Assembly (NCBI RefSeq): GCF_001679665.1
Contig: NZ_CP013244.1
Coordinates: forward strand, 2,736,980-2,800,979
Direction: 5' to 3'
From: Candidatus Viadribacter manganicus
Lineage (GTDB): Bacteria > Pseudomonadota > Alphaproteobacteria > Caulobacterales > Aquidulcibacteraceae
DNA length: 64,000 nucleotides
Numbering within the stretch: the first letter of the stretch is position 1; every line of letters starts with the position of its first letter. Positions 34,521-42,293 of this stretch are shown in pieces. A model generated the notes under the pieces. It searched no databases, had not been told where the DNA came from, and saw nothing but the letters and a program-made list of their open reading frames with translations. The position numbers were made by a program, and so were the translations under genes.

Positions 34521-35867
34521 ATGCCGAATGAGGCAGAGATCCAAAAGCTGATCCGCCGTTTCGGTGCGATGCGAGAGATTGCGGGCCGCGCTGTGCGCGA
34601 GAACCCGAACGACGAGCGCGCGCTCTATGGCGCGGCTATGGCGTATCGCATCGGCGGCGATTACGCCTCGGCGCTGACGCAGCTGCAGAACCTGCTGCGC
34701 GTGAACCCGACGCACACGCACTACCTCTTCGAGCTCGGGCAGACGCTCGAATATATGGGCCGCTTCGAAGGTGCGATCGCGAACTATGAGGCGGCGCTGA
34801 AAGAAGAGCCGTTAAACTACAAAGCTCGCCAGGCGCTGGTGCAGCTGCAAAAGCAGACGATCGCCTCTAACCACATCGCTGAACTCGAACGTCAGATCGC
34901 GATGCCCGATAGCGATGGCTGGCGTTGGCTGCACCTTGGGCACGCGCTAGCCAAGACCTACGAAGATTTCGGCGATATGCAAAAATCGTTTCAGTGGCTG
35001 ACGCGGGCAAAGCAGACGCGGCGCCAACGTGCGCCTTATGTTCAGGCGAACGACGAACATCTGGCGCGCGCTGCGCAAGCGATGCAATTGCCCTCAGGCG
35101 GCGGGCACGCGGCGAACGATCCGATCTTCATCACCGGCCTGCCGCGCTCCGGCACCACGCTGGCCGATCGCATTCTTTCCAGCCATCCAGATGTGATGTC
35201 GGCCGGGGAGATTGGAAATTTCGTGCAGCTTTCGAAGCTGTTCTCTGGATCGACGACACCGGCGACCTTGGACGCCGACATGCTCTCGCGCATCGGCGCC
35301 GCGGATTTGGGGCGCCTTGGCGCCAGCTATATCGAAAGCACGCGGCCGCTAACGGGCGCGACGCTGCGCTTTGTCGATAAAGCCCCGAGCAATTTCTATC
35401 TGGCGCCGTTGATTTTGCGTGCGCTGCCGAATGCGCGCATTATTTGCATGCGCCGCCATCCGCTTGATTCTGTGCTCAGCAACTACAAGCAGATATTCCC
35501 GTTCGACGATCGCTATTTCGACTACGTCTATGATCTGACTTGGGCGTCGCAGAAGTTCGTTGTCTTCGATCGGCTGATCGCGCACTGGCGCGAGGTGCTG
35601 GCGCCGGATCGTTTCATGGTGTTGCAGTACGAAGACCTGGTCGCCAACCAGGAAGCGCGCACGCGCGAGCTGTTGAGCTTCTGCGGCCTCAACTGGGACG
35701 ACCGCACGTTATCATTTCACGAGAACGCGGCCGGTGTTTCAACGCCGAGTGCACGTCAAGTGCGTCAGGCGATGAACAATCAGGCGGTGGGGCGTTTTGC
35801 GAAATATGGCGCAGCGCTCGATCCGGCGCGGCGCGTGCTGGAGCAGGCGGGCATTTCGCTGGATTAG
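34521..35867 (+). CDS. TPR-repeat sulfotransferase, third copy
   Basis: 448 aa. TPR helices at residues ~30-130 (ALYGAAMAYRIGGDYASALT, YLFELGQTLEYMGRFEGAIA), then sulfotransferase: FITGLPRSGTTLADRILSSH near 205 and ARIICMRRHPLDSVLSNYKQ. C-terminal STPSARQVRQAMNNQAVGRF matches the block in the copy at 11.3 kb. It lies 20 kb from the main cluster, with a zinc-ribbon gene upstream and a shared bidirectional terminator downstream. Confidence 0.9.
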   Translation: MPNEAEIQKLIRRFGAMREIAGRAVRENPNDERALYGAAMAYRIGGDYASALTQLQNLLRVNPTHTHYLFELGQTLEYMGRFEGAIANYEAALKEEPLNYKARQALVQLQKQTIASNHIAELERQIAMPDSDGWRWLHLGHALAKTYEDFGDMQKSFQWLTRAKQTRRQRAPYVQANDEHLARAAQAMQLPSGGGHAANDPIFITGLPRSGTTLADRILSSHPDVMSAGEIGNFVQLSKLFSGSTTPATLDADMLSRIGAADLGRLGASYIESTRPLTGATLRFVDKAPSNFYLAPLILRALPNARIICMRRHPLDSVLSNYKQIFPFDDRYFDYVYDLTWASQKFVVFDRLIAHWREVLAPDRFMVLQYEDLVANQEARTRELLSFCGLNWDDRTLSFHENAAGVSTPSARQVRQAMNNQAVGRFAKYGAALDPARRVLEQAGISLD

Positions 35868-35878
35868 GCCCAACAAAA

Positions 35879-35910
35879 AGAGCCCCAGCCGAAGCCGGGG
35901 CTCTTCCTAT
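35879..35910. terminator. Bidirectional terminator between sulfotransferase and outer-membrane protein
   Basis: Stem AGAGCCCC (35879-35886) / GGGGCTCT (35897-35904) with a short loop that has extra GC pairs. A-run before (AACAAAAAG) and T-run after give U-tracts for both strands, serving the two convergent genes. Confidence 0.85.
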
Positions 35911-35928
35911 TTGCACAAGGCCGATCGC

Positions 35929-36672
35929 TTAGAGGATCGCGCCCAGGCGGCCGAAGCCGGCATTGCGCGTCAGGCTGGCGCCCGAGCGATCACGCTCAAG
36001 CAGCGAGCCGCCGAAATTCCAGCGTACGCCGGCTGAGAGCGTGTCGGTTTCGAAACCGTCATAGTCGTTCTTCGTGTAGCCAGCGTAGAGGCTGATCGGC
36101 GTTGATGAGAATTGATACTCGGCGCCGACGCCGTACGTGGTGAAGTCGTTGTCGGCGAGTTCGCCGAAGCCGACCGTGCCGCCGAACGAGAAGTTGTCGG
36201 TGACGAAGTGCGTGACGCCAAGGTCGAGCGCGGTTGCGTCGGCGTTGAGGTCGCTGGCATCCGAGTAGCTGAGGGCGCCGTTGAAGGTCGTGCGCTCGAG
36301 GTAGTATGCGCCTTCAACACCCACGGTGTAATAGTCGTAGTCGAACCCGCCGCCGAAGTCGGTGTTACCGAGGCTGACGAAGCCGCCGAGCAGGTAACTG
36401 TCATTGCGCGTGAAAAGGTGAGCGCCGAGGTTATAGGTGTCAGCGTCGCCGCCGGTGTCGTATTCGTGGTTGCCGATGACGCCATCGAGTTGGAAGCCGA
36501 GCGAACCGTTGCCGCCCCAAGCGTACGCGCCGCCAAGCTGCCAGGTGTCGATATCGTTCGAGCCGGCATCCGTCGTGGAGTAGCCTAGATCGGCATAGCC
36601 TGACTGAGCTGATGCAACGCCAGGTGCAGCAATTGCTAGCGCCGCAGCAGCGCCGAGCAGATACTTCTTCAT
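35929..36672 (-). CDS. Outer-membrane beta-barrel protein, paralogue 1
   Basis: 247 aa. Signal peptide MKKYLLGAAAALAIAAPGVA (cut after SAQ). The mature part is Gly/Asp/Tyr-rich with alternating aromatic residues (YNLGAHLFTRNDSYLLGGFV, YGVGAEYQFSSTPISLYAGY), as in small porin-like barrels. Ends ERDRSGASLTRNAGFGRLGA... with a tail that replaces the usual C-terminal Phe strand. Shares signal, barrel pattern and C-terminal RDRSGAS block with paralogue 3. Role unknown; porin or structural protein. Confidence 0.75.
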   Translation of the reverse strand: MKKYLLGAAAALAIAAPGVASAQSGYADLGYSTTDAGSNDIDTWQLGGAYAWGGNGSLGFQLDGVIGNHEYDTGGDADTYNLGAHLFTRNDSYLLGGFVSLGNTDFGGGFDYDYYTVGVEGAYYLERTTFNGALSYSDASDLNADATALDLGVTHFVTDNFSFGGTVGFGELADNDFTTYGVGAEYQFSSTPISLYAGYTKNDYDGFETDTLSAGVRWNFGGSLLERDRSGASLTRNAGFGRLGAIL

Positions 36673-36866
36673 GTGTCGTGGTCCCCTTTTGGGTTAGCCG
36701 AATCCGGCATGGCGCGAAGGTAGGTGCGCTAAACCTCGCGCCCAAGCGTCGAGCGCTGTGAATGCAGCGCGCGGTTCGCGCCCTGTGGCGAGTATGTCAC
36801 GACAAGTGAAGAGGCAGCAATCAATATGGCAAGATCGCGGCGCCGATGTTGCGTCACTCAAATGAA

Positions 36867-36894
36867 AAAGGCCGCTCCCGAAGGAGCGGCCTTT
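36867..36894 (-). terminator. Terminator of outer-membrane paralogue 2
   Basis: Perfect 12-bp stem AAAGGCCGCTCC / GGAGCGGCCTTT (36867-36878, 36883-36894) with CGAA loop. An A-run on the plus strand (36865-36869) supplies the U-tract for leftward transcription. Confidence 0.88.
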
Positions 36895-36924
36895 GCCGTT
36901 TGATGCGGCTTGTCGCTTACGCGC

Positions 36925-37698
36925 TCAATCCCAACGTGTGAAAGCGTCGGAGATAGCGCGAACGCCACCCCAGCTTGCGCCGTCGTTTGCGTAGTCTTGC
37001 AGCGTGCCGCCGTTGAAGTGGAAGCGTAGGCCGAGATTGAACGTATCAGTCTCGTCGTTGCCGCCGCCGCTGTAGTCCATCTCCGACTTGACGTAGCCGC
37101 CGTACACTTCGAAGCCGCCGCCGAAGCCGTAGGCTGCGCCAATGCCGTAATCGGTCATGTCGGTGTCGCCGAACGTGTAGTCGATCTCAGTGATCGTGAC
37201 GTTGCCGTTGACCGAGAAGTTCGGCGTGAAGAAGTAGGCGCCCTGAACGTTGTAGTTCATCGCGTCGTAATCGAAGAATTGGTCGAACTGGGCGAGGCCG
37301 ATCGAGCCTTGGGCCGAGAAGTTGCCGAAGTTCGTGCGGGTCTCGAGGCCGATCGTCGTGCCGCCGTCACCGTAATAGTTCAGCAAGCCAACCCAGCCGC
37401 CGAAATCCCAGGCGCCGGCGTTCGTGTCGGCGTGAACCGCAGCGTAGCCGTGGCTCGAGTCACCCGAGCTGCCGTCCCATTGCTGAAGCACCGTGCGGCC
37501 TTCGAGCGAAACAGCCCAGCCGTCCATGGCGTCGAACTGCACCGCGCCGCCAAGCGTCGTGGTGTCGAACTCGCTGCCGTTATCCCAATCGGTGTTGCCG
37601 ATGCTGACGTCGATGTTGCCCGACGTTTCAGCCGAGGCCATGCCCGGAGCGGCCACAGCCAGAGCGGCGGCGGCGCCGAGAAGAAGCTTCTTCATCAA
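36925..37698 (-). CDS. Outer-membrane beta-barrel protein, paralogue 2
   Basis: 257 aa. Signal peptide MMKKLLLGAAAALAVAAPGM (cut near SAE). Barrel-like Gly/Asp/aromatic pattern (WDFGGWVGLLNYYGDGGTTI, YNVQGAYFFTPNFSVNGN, YGIGAAYGFGGGFEVYGGYV). More acidic than the other two and without the RDRSGAS end block. Own terminator downstream. Function unknown. Confidence 0.75.
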   Translation of the reverse strand: MMKKLLLGAAAALAVAAPGMASAETSGNIDVSIGNTDWDNGSEFDTTTLGGAVQFDAMDGWAVSLEGRTVLQQWDGSSGDSSHGYAAVHADTNAGAWDFGGWVGLLNYYGDGGTTIGLETRTNFGNFSAQGSIGLAQFDQFFDYDAMNYNVQGAYFFTPNFSVNGNVTITEIDYTFGDTDMTDYGIGAAYGFGGGFEVYGGYVKSEMDYSGGGNDETDTFNLGLRFHFNGGTLQDYANDGASWGGVRAISDAFTRWD

Positions 37699-37865
37699 TG
37701 TTTTCCTTCGTTGGTGCAGTGGGCTCGACCCCCGCAGGCCGCCACCGTCTGCCGCGACGTGCCGCCGTCGTGGTTAAGACTTAGTTGCAGCCGCCTTACC
37801 GCCTGGTGGAGGTGCAAACCTGTGACTTCAGCGCAACGCTGAGCGCCGGCTTCGGCATAGAAAAA

Positions 37866-37889
37866 CGCCCCGGCATTGCTGCCGGGGCG
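37866..37889 (-). terminator. Terminator of outer-membrane paralogue 3
   Basis: Perfect 10-bp stem CGCCCCGGCA / TGCCGGGGCG with TTGC loop; five A residues (37861-37865) give a U-tract on the leftward transcript. Confidence 0.88.
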
Positions 37890-37925
37890 CTGAGTTTTGC
37901 GTTGCCTACGAAGGAAGTAGGTTGC

Positions 37926-38648
37926 TTAGAACACCGAGCCGACGCCGGTGAGGCTGGCTTGGCTTGCGCCGCTGCGATCGCGATCGCGGAGCGTGCCGCC
38001 CCAGTTGTAACGAACGCCGATCGAGAGCGTGTCGACGTCGCCGCCGTCGAAGTCGGTCGTGCTGTAGCCAGCAACGATCGAGATCGGCATAGCCGCGAAT
38101 TGGTATTCGCCGCCAACCCCATAGATCATGGCGTCGTCGTCGCCCGCGCCAGCGTCAACGTTGGCGTAGCCAATGTTGGCGTTCAGGCGGAAGTTATCGC
38201 TGACAAACGCGCGAGCTTCGACGTTGAGGCCGTAGCCGTCGACGTCTGCATCATCGTTGTTGCCGTAGAAGACGGCGCCAGCGAGCGTCCAGTTGGTGTA
38301 GTACTTGGCAGCTTCCAGACCGCCGACCCAGGTCGTGCTGTCGTTGGAATCTGCAACGCCGATGAAGCCGCCGAAGAGGTGGCTGTCGTTGCGGCTGTAG
38401 ACGTGGCCGGTGAGGCCGTAGCCGGTGTCAGTGTCATCGCTATCGACGACTGCAGCGTCCACTTCGAAAACGATCGAGCCTGAGCCAGCGAAGGCCACAG
38501 CGCCATCGAGACCGTAGAAGTCTTCGTCAACACCGCCGCCGGCGTCGACATTGCCGTAGTTGACGCCGACGTAGCCCGTTTGGGCCGCGGCGACGCTCGG
38601 CGCTGCAACGGCCAGGAGGGCCGCAGCACCGATGATCCAGTTACGCAT
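37926..38648 (-). CDS. Outer-membrane beta-barrel protein, paralogue 3
   Basis: 240 aa. Signal peptide MRNWIIGAAALLAVAAPSVA. Barrel signatures HLFGGFIGVADSNDSTTWVG, IYGVGGEYQFAAMPISIVAG and the RDRDRSGAS end block closely parallel paralogue 1. ATG 38648 starts the signal peptide; the frame to 38717 lacks one. The nearest homologue in the window is 35929-36672. Confidence 0.77.
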   Translation of the reverse strand: MRNWIIGAAALLAVAAPSVAAAQTGYVGVNYGNVDAGGGVDEDFYGLDGAVAFAGSGSIVFEVDAAVVDSDDTDTGYGLTGHVYSRNDSHLFGGFIGVADSNDSTTWVGGLEAAKYYTNWTLAGAVFYGNNDDADVDGYGLNVEARAFVSDNFRLNANIGYANVDAGAGDDDAMIYGVGGEYQFAAMPISIVAGYSTTDFDGGDVDTLSIGVRYNWGGTLRDRDRSGASQASLTGVGSVF

Positions 38649-38897
38649 AGGTATAAACCCCTTGTAATGACCCGTTCTGGGTGCGGGACAAATGCGCCTT
38701 GGGGTTGGGGCCCGCAATTCCTCACGCCCGCTCTATTCACTATTAACCGCCGCCGATGCGGGAAAGTCACAGCTTAGTATCTGATTTGATGGAGGGTTTC
38801 GCCTATTTGGCGAAAACCAGCACCTCCGCATCTAAACGCTTTTCTGGGCGCATCTTGGTAGGCAGAGGGATCATGGGTCCGAGGAGGGCCTGACGAC

Positions 38898-39806
38898 ATG
38901 CGCCTTGTGAATTTCTGCTGCGCCGCCGCCCTGGCCACGATCATTTCAGCCGTTCCGGCGTGGGCGCAGACGTCATCGGCGCCGGCCGCACCTGCGCCAG
39001 AGCGCGCGCGGACGCTGACGCGTTTTCGCAATGCGACCGAGGTGCAGTTGCGCGACGTGGCGGCGTTCGTGCGGGTCATCCCTGAAAACCGAACGGATGT
39101 CGCAATTGGCTGGGTGAACACCGGCGCGACACCAGCGCCTGGTTATCGCATGTCGCGCCATCGGCTGATTGTCGACGGCAATCTGCGGCGGCAAATTCGA
39201 AGCTGCCGTGTCAACGGCAGCGACGGCTTTGAAGTTGAGACAACGCGCCTCGGCCGTCTAACTGGCGCCGCTCTGCCGGTGATCGAATTGCGCGTTCCGC
39301 AGAATGCCGTGGTTGCGGCGAGCGGGGCGCTGCGTGTCCATGTGGCGCCGGCGCAGGCTCTCGATATTCGTTTAGATGGTTGCGGCGATGCCGATATTGT
39401 GCGTGTCGAGGATGAGGCTGAAATTGCGATTTCCGGGTCGCAAGACGTTCGTATGTACGAGGCGGGGCAGGTGAGTGTTGCGATCGCCGGCAGCGGCGAT
39501 GTGGTTCTGGGCGCGGTGCATAACGGGTTGACGCTTTCGGTCGCCGGATCAGGCGACGTTACCGCCGCGAATGTGGACGGACCGACATCAATCGCGATCC
39601 AGGGCTCTGGCGATGTGAACATTCGTGATGGTCACGCGACTTCGCTGAGCGTTGTCATCGCGGGCGGCGGCGATGTCACCCACGGCGGCGCCGCGGAAAC
39701 TCTCGACGCGGTAATTTTGGGTGGCGGCGACGTGCGCGTTCGTCGTGTCGATGGCGAAATTACCCGCCGTGTGCTTGGCGGTGGAGAGGTTGTCATCGGG
39801 CGCTGA
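38898..39806 (+). CDS. DUF2807-like (GIN domain) exported protein
   Basis: 302 aa. Signal peptide ending AVPAWAQ (~residue 24). The second half repeats short beta-rungs built on SGSQDV, AGSGDVVLG, VAGSGDVTA, QGSGDVNI, AGGGDVTHGG and LGGGDVRV, the beta-helix repeat of the putative auto-transporter adhesin/GIN domain. Function unknown; often periplasmic. SD GAGGAGG upstream, with spacing longer than usual. Divergent from the outer-membrane paralogue genes. Confidence 0.82.
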   Translation: MRLVNFCCAAALATIISAVPAWAQTSSAPAAPAPERARTLTRFRNATEVQLRDVAAFVRVIPENRTDVAIGWVNTGATPAPGYRMSRHRLIVDGNLRRQIRSCRVNGSDGFEVETTRLGRLTGAALPVIELRVPQNAVVAASGALRVHVAPAQALDIRLDGCGDADIVRVEDEAEIAISGSQDVRMYEAGQVSVAIAGSGDVVLGAVHNGLTLSVAGSGDVTAANVDGPTSIAIQGSGDVNIRDGHATSLSVVIAGGGDVTHGGAAETLDAVILGGGDVRVRRVDGEITRRVLGGGEVVIGR

Positions 39807-39885
39807 TCCGCCTTGTAACAGCTGGCAAATCGATTCATTTCTGAGCTCCGAAGACGCGCTTTCGCGTCACATTTTGGAGGGTAGG

Positions 39886-40275
39886 ATGCCTGCAGCGATT
39901 TCATGCGTGACGATTCCAGTCGAGGATCTGCAGAAGTCGATTGCGTTCTACCGCGACGGCTTGGGCCTCACGATCGAAGAACAGGACGAAGAGCACGCGG
40001 CGCTTGATCTCGATGGCGTCTTCCTTGTGCTGCTCGAGCGCGGTGAGTTTGGTACGTACGTCGAGCGTGTTGGTCATCGCCCGGCGGCGCGCGGCGCGGC
40101 CGAGACGATCATCAGTTATTTCACCGACAGCAAAGGTGAGGTCGATGCAGTGATGGCTCAGGCTCAGAAGGCCGGCGCGCAGATCGTCGCCGCGTCTGAC
40201 GAAGACGGCGTCTATTCAGGCTACTTCACCGATCCGGACGGTCACACCTGGGAAGTGCTCTTCGACGGCGATTGA
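39886..40275 (+). CDS. VOC-family (glyoxalase/bleomycin-resistance-like) protein
   Basis: 129 aa. CVTIPVEDLQKSIAFYRDGL and YSGYFTDPDGHTWEVLF form the two beta-alpha-beta-beta-beta modules. Metal ligand candidates (the Glu in WEVLF and an early His position replaced by Thr) are incomplete, so it may not be a dioxygenase. GGAGGGTAGG precedes ATG 39886. A strong terminator follows. Confidence 0.85.
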   Translation: MPAAISCVTIPVEDLQKSIAFYRDGLGLTIEEQDEEHAALDLDGVFLVLLERGEFGTYVERVGHRPAARGAAETIISYFTDSKGEVDAVMAQAQKAGAQIVAASDEDGVYSGYFTDPDGHTWEVLFDGD

Positions 40276-40585
40276 GCTCATTAGATACGGCAACGCATAC
40301 GGCGGCGAGCAATCGCCGCCGTTTTTTTATGGCGGGCAGAGCGCCCATGGGCCTTTCAATCGTTCGTTTCCTAATGTCGGCGGGATTGGGCTTAATGGTC
40401 GGCGCCCCCTGCGCCCCCCCCCCAAAAAAAACTTGGGCTGCGGCATCTAAGGCGGTTCCGGCTGGGAAATTCGGTGCAGGCTCCATTGCGTCGCGTCAGC
40501 GCCCGGAATAGAAGAGCGCCTTCCCTAAATCCAAACTCCGAGCGGGGCTTCCCGCAACGAGGGCGGCTAACTGGGAGCTGGCCTT
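40276..40585. other. 310-bp gap before trnW
   Basis: Holds the VOC terminator (40300-40328), a homopolymer C10A8 (40414-40431) and presumably the promoter of the trnW-secE-nusG unit. The short open frames here have no homology. Confidence 0.5.
40300..40328 (+). terminator. Intrinsic terminator after the VOC gene
   Basis: Stem CGGCGGCGA (40300-40308) / TCGCCGCCG (40313-40321) with GCAA tetraloop, followed by seven T residues (40322-40328). Confidence 0.95.
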
Positions 40586-40661
40586 AGGAGTTTAGCTCAG
40601 CTGGTAGAGCATCGGTCTCCAAAACCGAGGGTCGTGGGTTCGAGTCCCTCAACTCCTGCCA
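40586..40661 (+). tRNA. tRNA-Trp (anticodon CCA)
   Basis: 76 nt including encoded CCA. Acceptor AGGAGTT (40586-40592) pairs with AACTCCT (40651-40657); D-arm AGCTCAGCTGGTAGAGC; anticodon arm TCGGT-CTCCAAA-ACCGA with anticodon CCA at 40619-40621; T-arm GTGGGTTCGAGTCCC with the TTCGA core. Placed directly before secE, as in many bacteria. Confidence 0.97.
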
Positions 40662-40728
40662 TCCCCGCCTTGCGGCGGGGGCAGTCCGGTCCGATTTGAA
40701 GTGCGTCATTGGAAGATAGAAACAGCAA

Positions 40729-40971
40729 ATGTCGATGGACCAAACCGATCAGGAAGTTGAACCGCGGCGCAAGGGCGGCGGTCCGTTCAAGTTCTTTGGC
40801 GAGGTGCGCTCGGAGGCGCGCAAGGTCACCTGGGCGACGCGTCAGGAAGTGACCGTCTCGACCATTATGGTGGTCATCTTCGGCATCACTGCCGCGATTT
40901 TCTTTTTCCTCGTCGACACGCTGCTGCGCTTGTTCATGCAGTTTGTCTTGAGTTTCAGTTTGGGTGGTTGA
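40729..40971 (+). CDS. secE: Preprotein translocase subunit SecE
   Basis: 80 aa single-span SecE. GPFKFFGEVRSEARKVTWAT is the amphipathic helix with the conserved Lys-Val-Thr-Trp, followed by the membrane helix (MVVIFGITAAIFFFLVDTLL). Clamps SecY in the translocon. Between trnW and nusG, with nusG 4 nt downstream. Confidence 0.96.
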   Translation: MSMDQTDQEVEPRRKGGGPFKFFGEVRSEARKVTWATRQEVTVSTIMVVIFGITAAIFFFLVDTLLRLFMQFVLSFSLGG

Positions 40972-40975
40972 GCCG

Positions 40976-41563
40976 ATGATCGAAGAACAACAGCAGCAAG
41001 AATCGGCAGCGCAGCCGCGCCACGCCGGTAAGGCGCGCTGGTACATCGTGCACGCTTACTCGAACTTCGAGCAGAAGGTCGCTGAAGCCATTCGCGACCA
41101 AGCGGGCCGTCAAGGCCTCGAAGAGCAATTCGAAGACATCCAGGTCCCGACCGAGGAAGTCACCGAAGTTGTGCGCGGCTCGAAGAAGGTGCGTCAGCAC
41201 CGCCACTTCCCGGGCTATGTGCTCGTGAAGATGGAAATGACCGACCAAGCGTATCACCTCGTGAAGAACACGCCGAAGGTGACCGGCTTTCTTGGTACGC
41301 AAAACAAGCCGCAACCGGTTTCCGATCGTGAAGTCGAGCGCATCCTTGGCCGCGTTGCCGAAGTCGGCGCGCAGAAGCCGCGTCAGCTCATCCACTTCGA
41401 GGTGGGCGAGAAGGTGAAGGTCTCGGACGGTCCGTTCCAGAGCTTTGAAGGCATGGTGTCGGAGGTGGACGAAGAGCGCGGCCGCCTGAAGGTTGCGGTT
41501 ATGATCTTCGGCCGCGAAACACCGGTCGACCTTGAATACGCCCAGGTCGAGAAGCTCCGCTAA
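40976..41563 (+). CDS. nusG: Transcription termination/antitermination protein NusG
   Basis: 195 aa. NGN domain RWYIVHAYSNFEQKVAEAI, the conserved RHFPGYVLVKMEM, then FLGTQNKPQPVSDREVERIL, and KOW domain FEVGEKVKVSDGPFQSFEG. Binds RNA polymerase and Rho or S10. ATG 40976 is preferred to GTG 40964, which overlaps secE. Normally followed by rplK; here a TetR gene runs in from the opposite strand 3 nt away. Confidence 0.96.
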   Translation: MIEEQQQQESAAQPRHAGKARWYIVHAYSNFEQKVAEAIRDQAGRQGLEEQFEDIQVPTEEVTEVVRGSKKVRQHRHFPGYVLVKMEMTDQAYHLVKNTPKVTGFLGTQNKPQPVSDREVERILGRVAEVGAQKPRQLIHFEVGEKVKVSDGPFQSFEGMVSEVDEERGRLKVAVMIFGRETPVDLEYAQVEKLR

Positions 41564-41566
41564 GCG

Positions 41567-42139
41567 CTAGTCGCTGAGCAGCATCTTTTCGAGTTCGTCG
41601 CTCACGTCGGTTTCGCCGTCCGTGAAGATGAAAGCTTGCGCCATCAACGCCGCGTAAAACATGAAAGCCTGGCGGCGCGCAGCGGCCGGCGCGAGCTCCA
41701 TATCGCCATAGAGCTTGGCGTAATAGTCGAGGCGCACCCGATCGATGTGCTTGACGGCTTTCGCTGCTTCGGGGTCGCGGCGCGCCCAAAGACGGATCGC
41801 AAGTTCGATAGCGGCGGCGCGTTTGGCGCGCGGACTGGAGTTGGGCAGGGCGAGGGTTCGCTTCAGCCGCTCATCGGGCGCTGAGGTCTTGCCCTCGATG
41901 CGCGAGCCGATCTGATAGCTCTGACGCTTGCGCCATTCCTTGAGCATTCCTGTGTGCAGCGCAGCACGATCGGCGAAGTGCCAGTAGAAACTGCCGCGCG
42001 TGACGCCGAGCCGTTTTGCCAGCGGATCGACGCGCACAGCTTCAATTCCACCCGCTGCAAGCGCATCGAACGCAGCTTCGATCCACGCTTCGGCGTCTAA
42101 CGGGGATGATGCGTTCTTGGCTGCAGTGCGGGGCGCCAT
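41567..42139 (-). CDS. TetR-family transcriptional repressor
   Basis: 190 aa. HTH GIEAVRVDPLAKRLGVTRGS / FYWHFADRAALHTGMLKEW is the standard TetR DNA-binding domain; the C-terminal ligand domain is helical. Divergent from a TonB receptor gene, with a perfect 8+2+8 palindrome in between, so it probably represses that receptor and itself. ATG 42139 follows family practice; the frame to 42295 lacks homology. Confidence 0.87.
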   Translation of the reverse strand: MAPRTAAKNASSPLDAEAWIEAAFDALAAGGIEAVRVDPLAKRLGVTRGSFYWHFADRAALHTGMLKEWRKRQSYQIGSRIEGKTSAPDERLKRTLALPNSSPRAKRAAAIELAIRLWARRDPEAAKAVKHIDRVRLDYYAKLYGDMELAPAAARRQAFMFYAALMAQAFIFTDGETDVSDELEKMLLSD

Positions 42140-42235
42140 AGTCGCTTCTCCCAGTGTGTTGCGGCAACGCCATGTAGCGATTTCTACGCCGCAATCTCGC
42201 CGTTTTTTCTCGACGGTAGCCGCAGGCGGCGCTAC

Positions 42236-42253
42236 CCATACACTTGTGTATGG
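42236..42253. promoter_or_regulatory. TetR-type palindromic operator
   Basis: Perfect inverted repeat CCATACAC (42236-42243) / GTGTATGG (42246-42253) with TT between. It is 41 nt before the TonB receptor start and 97 nt from the tetR start, so it can control both divergent genes. Confidence 0.75.
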
Positions 42254-42293
42254 CGAGGCGAAAGACCTTGGACGACACGCGGGAGGAAATGTC

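Noticed and set aside
40272..40511. 79-codon frame over the C10A8 run
   Set aside because: No homology; the frame depends on an unstable homopolymer and begins inside the VOC terminator region.
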